From Branchiostoma belcheri (Eukaryota; Chordata; Leptocardii; Amphioxiformes; Branchiostomatidae): a DNA stretch of 64,000 nt. The notes under the pieces were generated by a model. It was not told where the DNA came from and ran no database searches. It saw only the letters and a program-made list of their open reading frames with translations. The position numbers and the translations under genes are program-made. The stretch lies in the NCBI RefSeq assembly GCF_001625305.1, contig NW_017803909.1:5602123-5666122 (forward strand). Reading direction: 5' to 3'. Below, one piece after another: positions 1 through 64,000 of this stretch (its first letter is position 1; the number at the start of each line of letters is the position of its first letter).

Positions 1-131
1 TTTTCATTGTATCTGTGTTGGTCATAATACAGTACTTCCAAGGCGATTGGAATCTCAGATTTCTTGTCTTTCACTATTGTCGCAATAAAAAAACATGATA
101 ATCATATTTTTAAGATACTGAAAGTGCTTAC

Positions 132-62322
<62,191 letters not shown>

Positions 62323-64000
62323 CTGTGGAAATCAAGTGGAAAAAGGAACCAAAATGTTAATATATGTTTGTGCACTGTCAGTCTTGCATTGTCTAACTTT
62401 TGTTTCCTTTTGGACTTTCAAAAATTTGTCTTCACTTGAGTACTGTTTTTTGGTGTATAGTATTGTTTGCAAAAGTAAATCTTGTGACATTCTGTGTCAC
62501 CTTGTCAGACACAAAGATTTCACAAAGAAGAAATACATTGAGTCAGACATATTAGAATTATAACTGCCTAAACTTGCTACATGGGCCTTATCTCTTCCCC
62601 CTTTTTGCAAAGTATTCAATTAATGCATCTTTTACTACAAAGGTTTCAGATAAATTCATGTACCAAGTCATTATGCTGTATACATTTTTGTACATGTTAC
62701 TGTAGCATCAGTGCTGTAATCTCTTTACATGTTAACTTGCCCATTTTGACTTGCCTCCTTCCCATGACTAAAATTGCTTTTAATACAGTTAGTTTACCTA
62801 TGGCAGCAATAACGGAACTTAAATGACAAATAGGATTTTGATTGAGTGTCTGAATCCCTAGTAAGACGACTAGATATTGTATACAATCATGCCACTCAAG
62901 CTAATGTTGTTAATTTCTTCCTGGTCAAGCAAAAATGACTTAAGTTTAATTGAAACTAAATCAGAAATCAACAACCTGGGATTTTCTTCACAGCATACAT
63001 CCTCCTGACTTTATGAAAGGACCCATTAACTACTAACACTAGTTAACATAGTAAGATAAACATTCTTCAGCAAATCCTGGCTGCCAAGTTACCACAAAAT
63101 ATATCAACAATATCAAAACAAATGATGGCCAATATAGGGGAATTGGCTACTATGCAAACTGAGTAATGACCATTATTTCACCTGTGTTGCCTGACATTTC
63201 ATAATTCATTTTCAACTGAGTGTCAATGTAAGAATATTTCTCCTCACTATCACGATGTCAAGATACTTCTAGATACTTTGCATCTTTCATCTGTAACAGT
63301 TACTGAGTTATTATAAATTAGCAAATTGTATTACAATGTAACTATTTTAGACCAACCAGCAATGTGTTGAACTTAATACTCTAGCAGGGCTTTAGCCAGC
63401 ACCAGTTTTTCTGTCAATTCCAGGAACTTTGTGGCATGTGATGGAAAAAAATTTAAACCAATCTGTCAACCTTGATAGACAAAATTGACAAAAATATTGG
63501 GTCAAAACATACAAACATCCAAAGGACCACCAACAACCACCCTCAACCCCATGATTTTCCTCTCAAAATGTTGGACATTGTGTTTTTAAAGGCTTGAAAT
63601 TGCAAAATTTCTCCCCGGACCCCCCTAGATTGTGAGCACTATCCTCCCAGGTCCTATCATAAACCTGGGCTGAAGGAAAAAGATTTCGAGCTGGCTATAG
63701 CCCTGTACTCTAGTAGTGGACTACTTGTAATTTTCCTTCACTGAATCAGATATGCTAGTTGACTTCAGCTACATGTCTGCATCTTGGCTACCTGTGAACA
63801 TCTAATAGATGTACAGTGACTTTCCCATGAATAAAGAACAACCCTTTCAACTTGGACTGGTCCTCTACATGACTTAAGGGTCCAGTGAACCTTGATGTTG
63901 TATCACAGCTGCCTTCAAATGTCTTGAAGTACATGTAGATCTTAAACTCAGAGTCTGTTCTTTACAACTGAGACTCAACCATAACAGGTACAGTATTTGA
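62323..64000. other. Upstream intron, first exon not recognised
   Basis: The acceptor at 62323 needs an upstream exon with the start codon. I found no minus-strand ATG followed by a MFRIG-like N-terminus and donor, so it is likely beyond 64000 or too diverged to see. Confidence 0.5.

Noticed and set aside
1..131. Exon at the left edge (frame reading IPIALEVLYYDQ on the minus strand)
   Set aside because: It does not match the expected next dynein segment and lacks a fitting acceptor, so it is treated as intron.

Overview
The window is metazoan nuclear DNA: one very large intron-rich gene, no operons, AT-rich introns full of small transposons and minisatellites, and two 20-N scaffold gaps (17271-17290 and 30470-30489). 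The protein similarity, the kind of intronic minisatellite, LRR receptor genes and the high difference between two allelic contigs fit a cephalochordate (amphioxus, Branchiostoma) best. That species call is an inference; another invertebrate deuterostome is possible.

Nearly everything belongs to one minus-strand gene for the outer-arm axonemal dynein heavy chain of the DNAH5/DNAH8 (gamma) type. I resolved 58 distinct coding exons with GT-AG borders running from 62322 down to 132. Read along one haplotype they join in phase into 3,567 codons without a stop: tail, linker, AAA1, AAA2, AAA3, AAA4, the stalk with its microtubule-binding domain, and the start of AAA5. The first about 20 codons (beyond or near the right edge) and the last about 1,000 codons (beyond the left edge) are not seen. 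Residue numbers below count from the first visible codon.

A second gene lies in the dynein intron between exons 35 and 36, on the same strand (33841-36316): a two-exon, single-pass LRR receptor of 731 residues. It has an extracellular LRR domain, one membrane segment, ITIM-like cytoplasmic motifs and a 15-residue tandem repeat with a tyrosine.

The middle of the window is doubled. Block A (17291-30469, bounded by both gaps) carries second copies of dynein exons 36-47 and of the 3' part of the LRR gene. The other copies lie outside it: exons 37-47 at 8022-15600, and exon 36 plus the full LRR gene at 31327-36316. Exons are almost identical in protein, while introns differ by transposon insertions and minisatellite copy number. 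The contig ends at 17270 and 30490 overlap in sequence. The simplest reading is that block A is the alternative allele wrongly inserted in tandem.

Introns hold many repeats. These include three minisatellites with different unit lengths but one shared 17-18 bp core that matches the vertebrate REST/NRSF (RE1) site, a palindromic telomere-motif minisatellite, a 592-bp palindrome, hammerhead-like repeat motifs, several MITE families, tRNA-derived SINEs, a LINE fragment and tandem repeats that overlap splice junctions.
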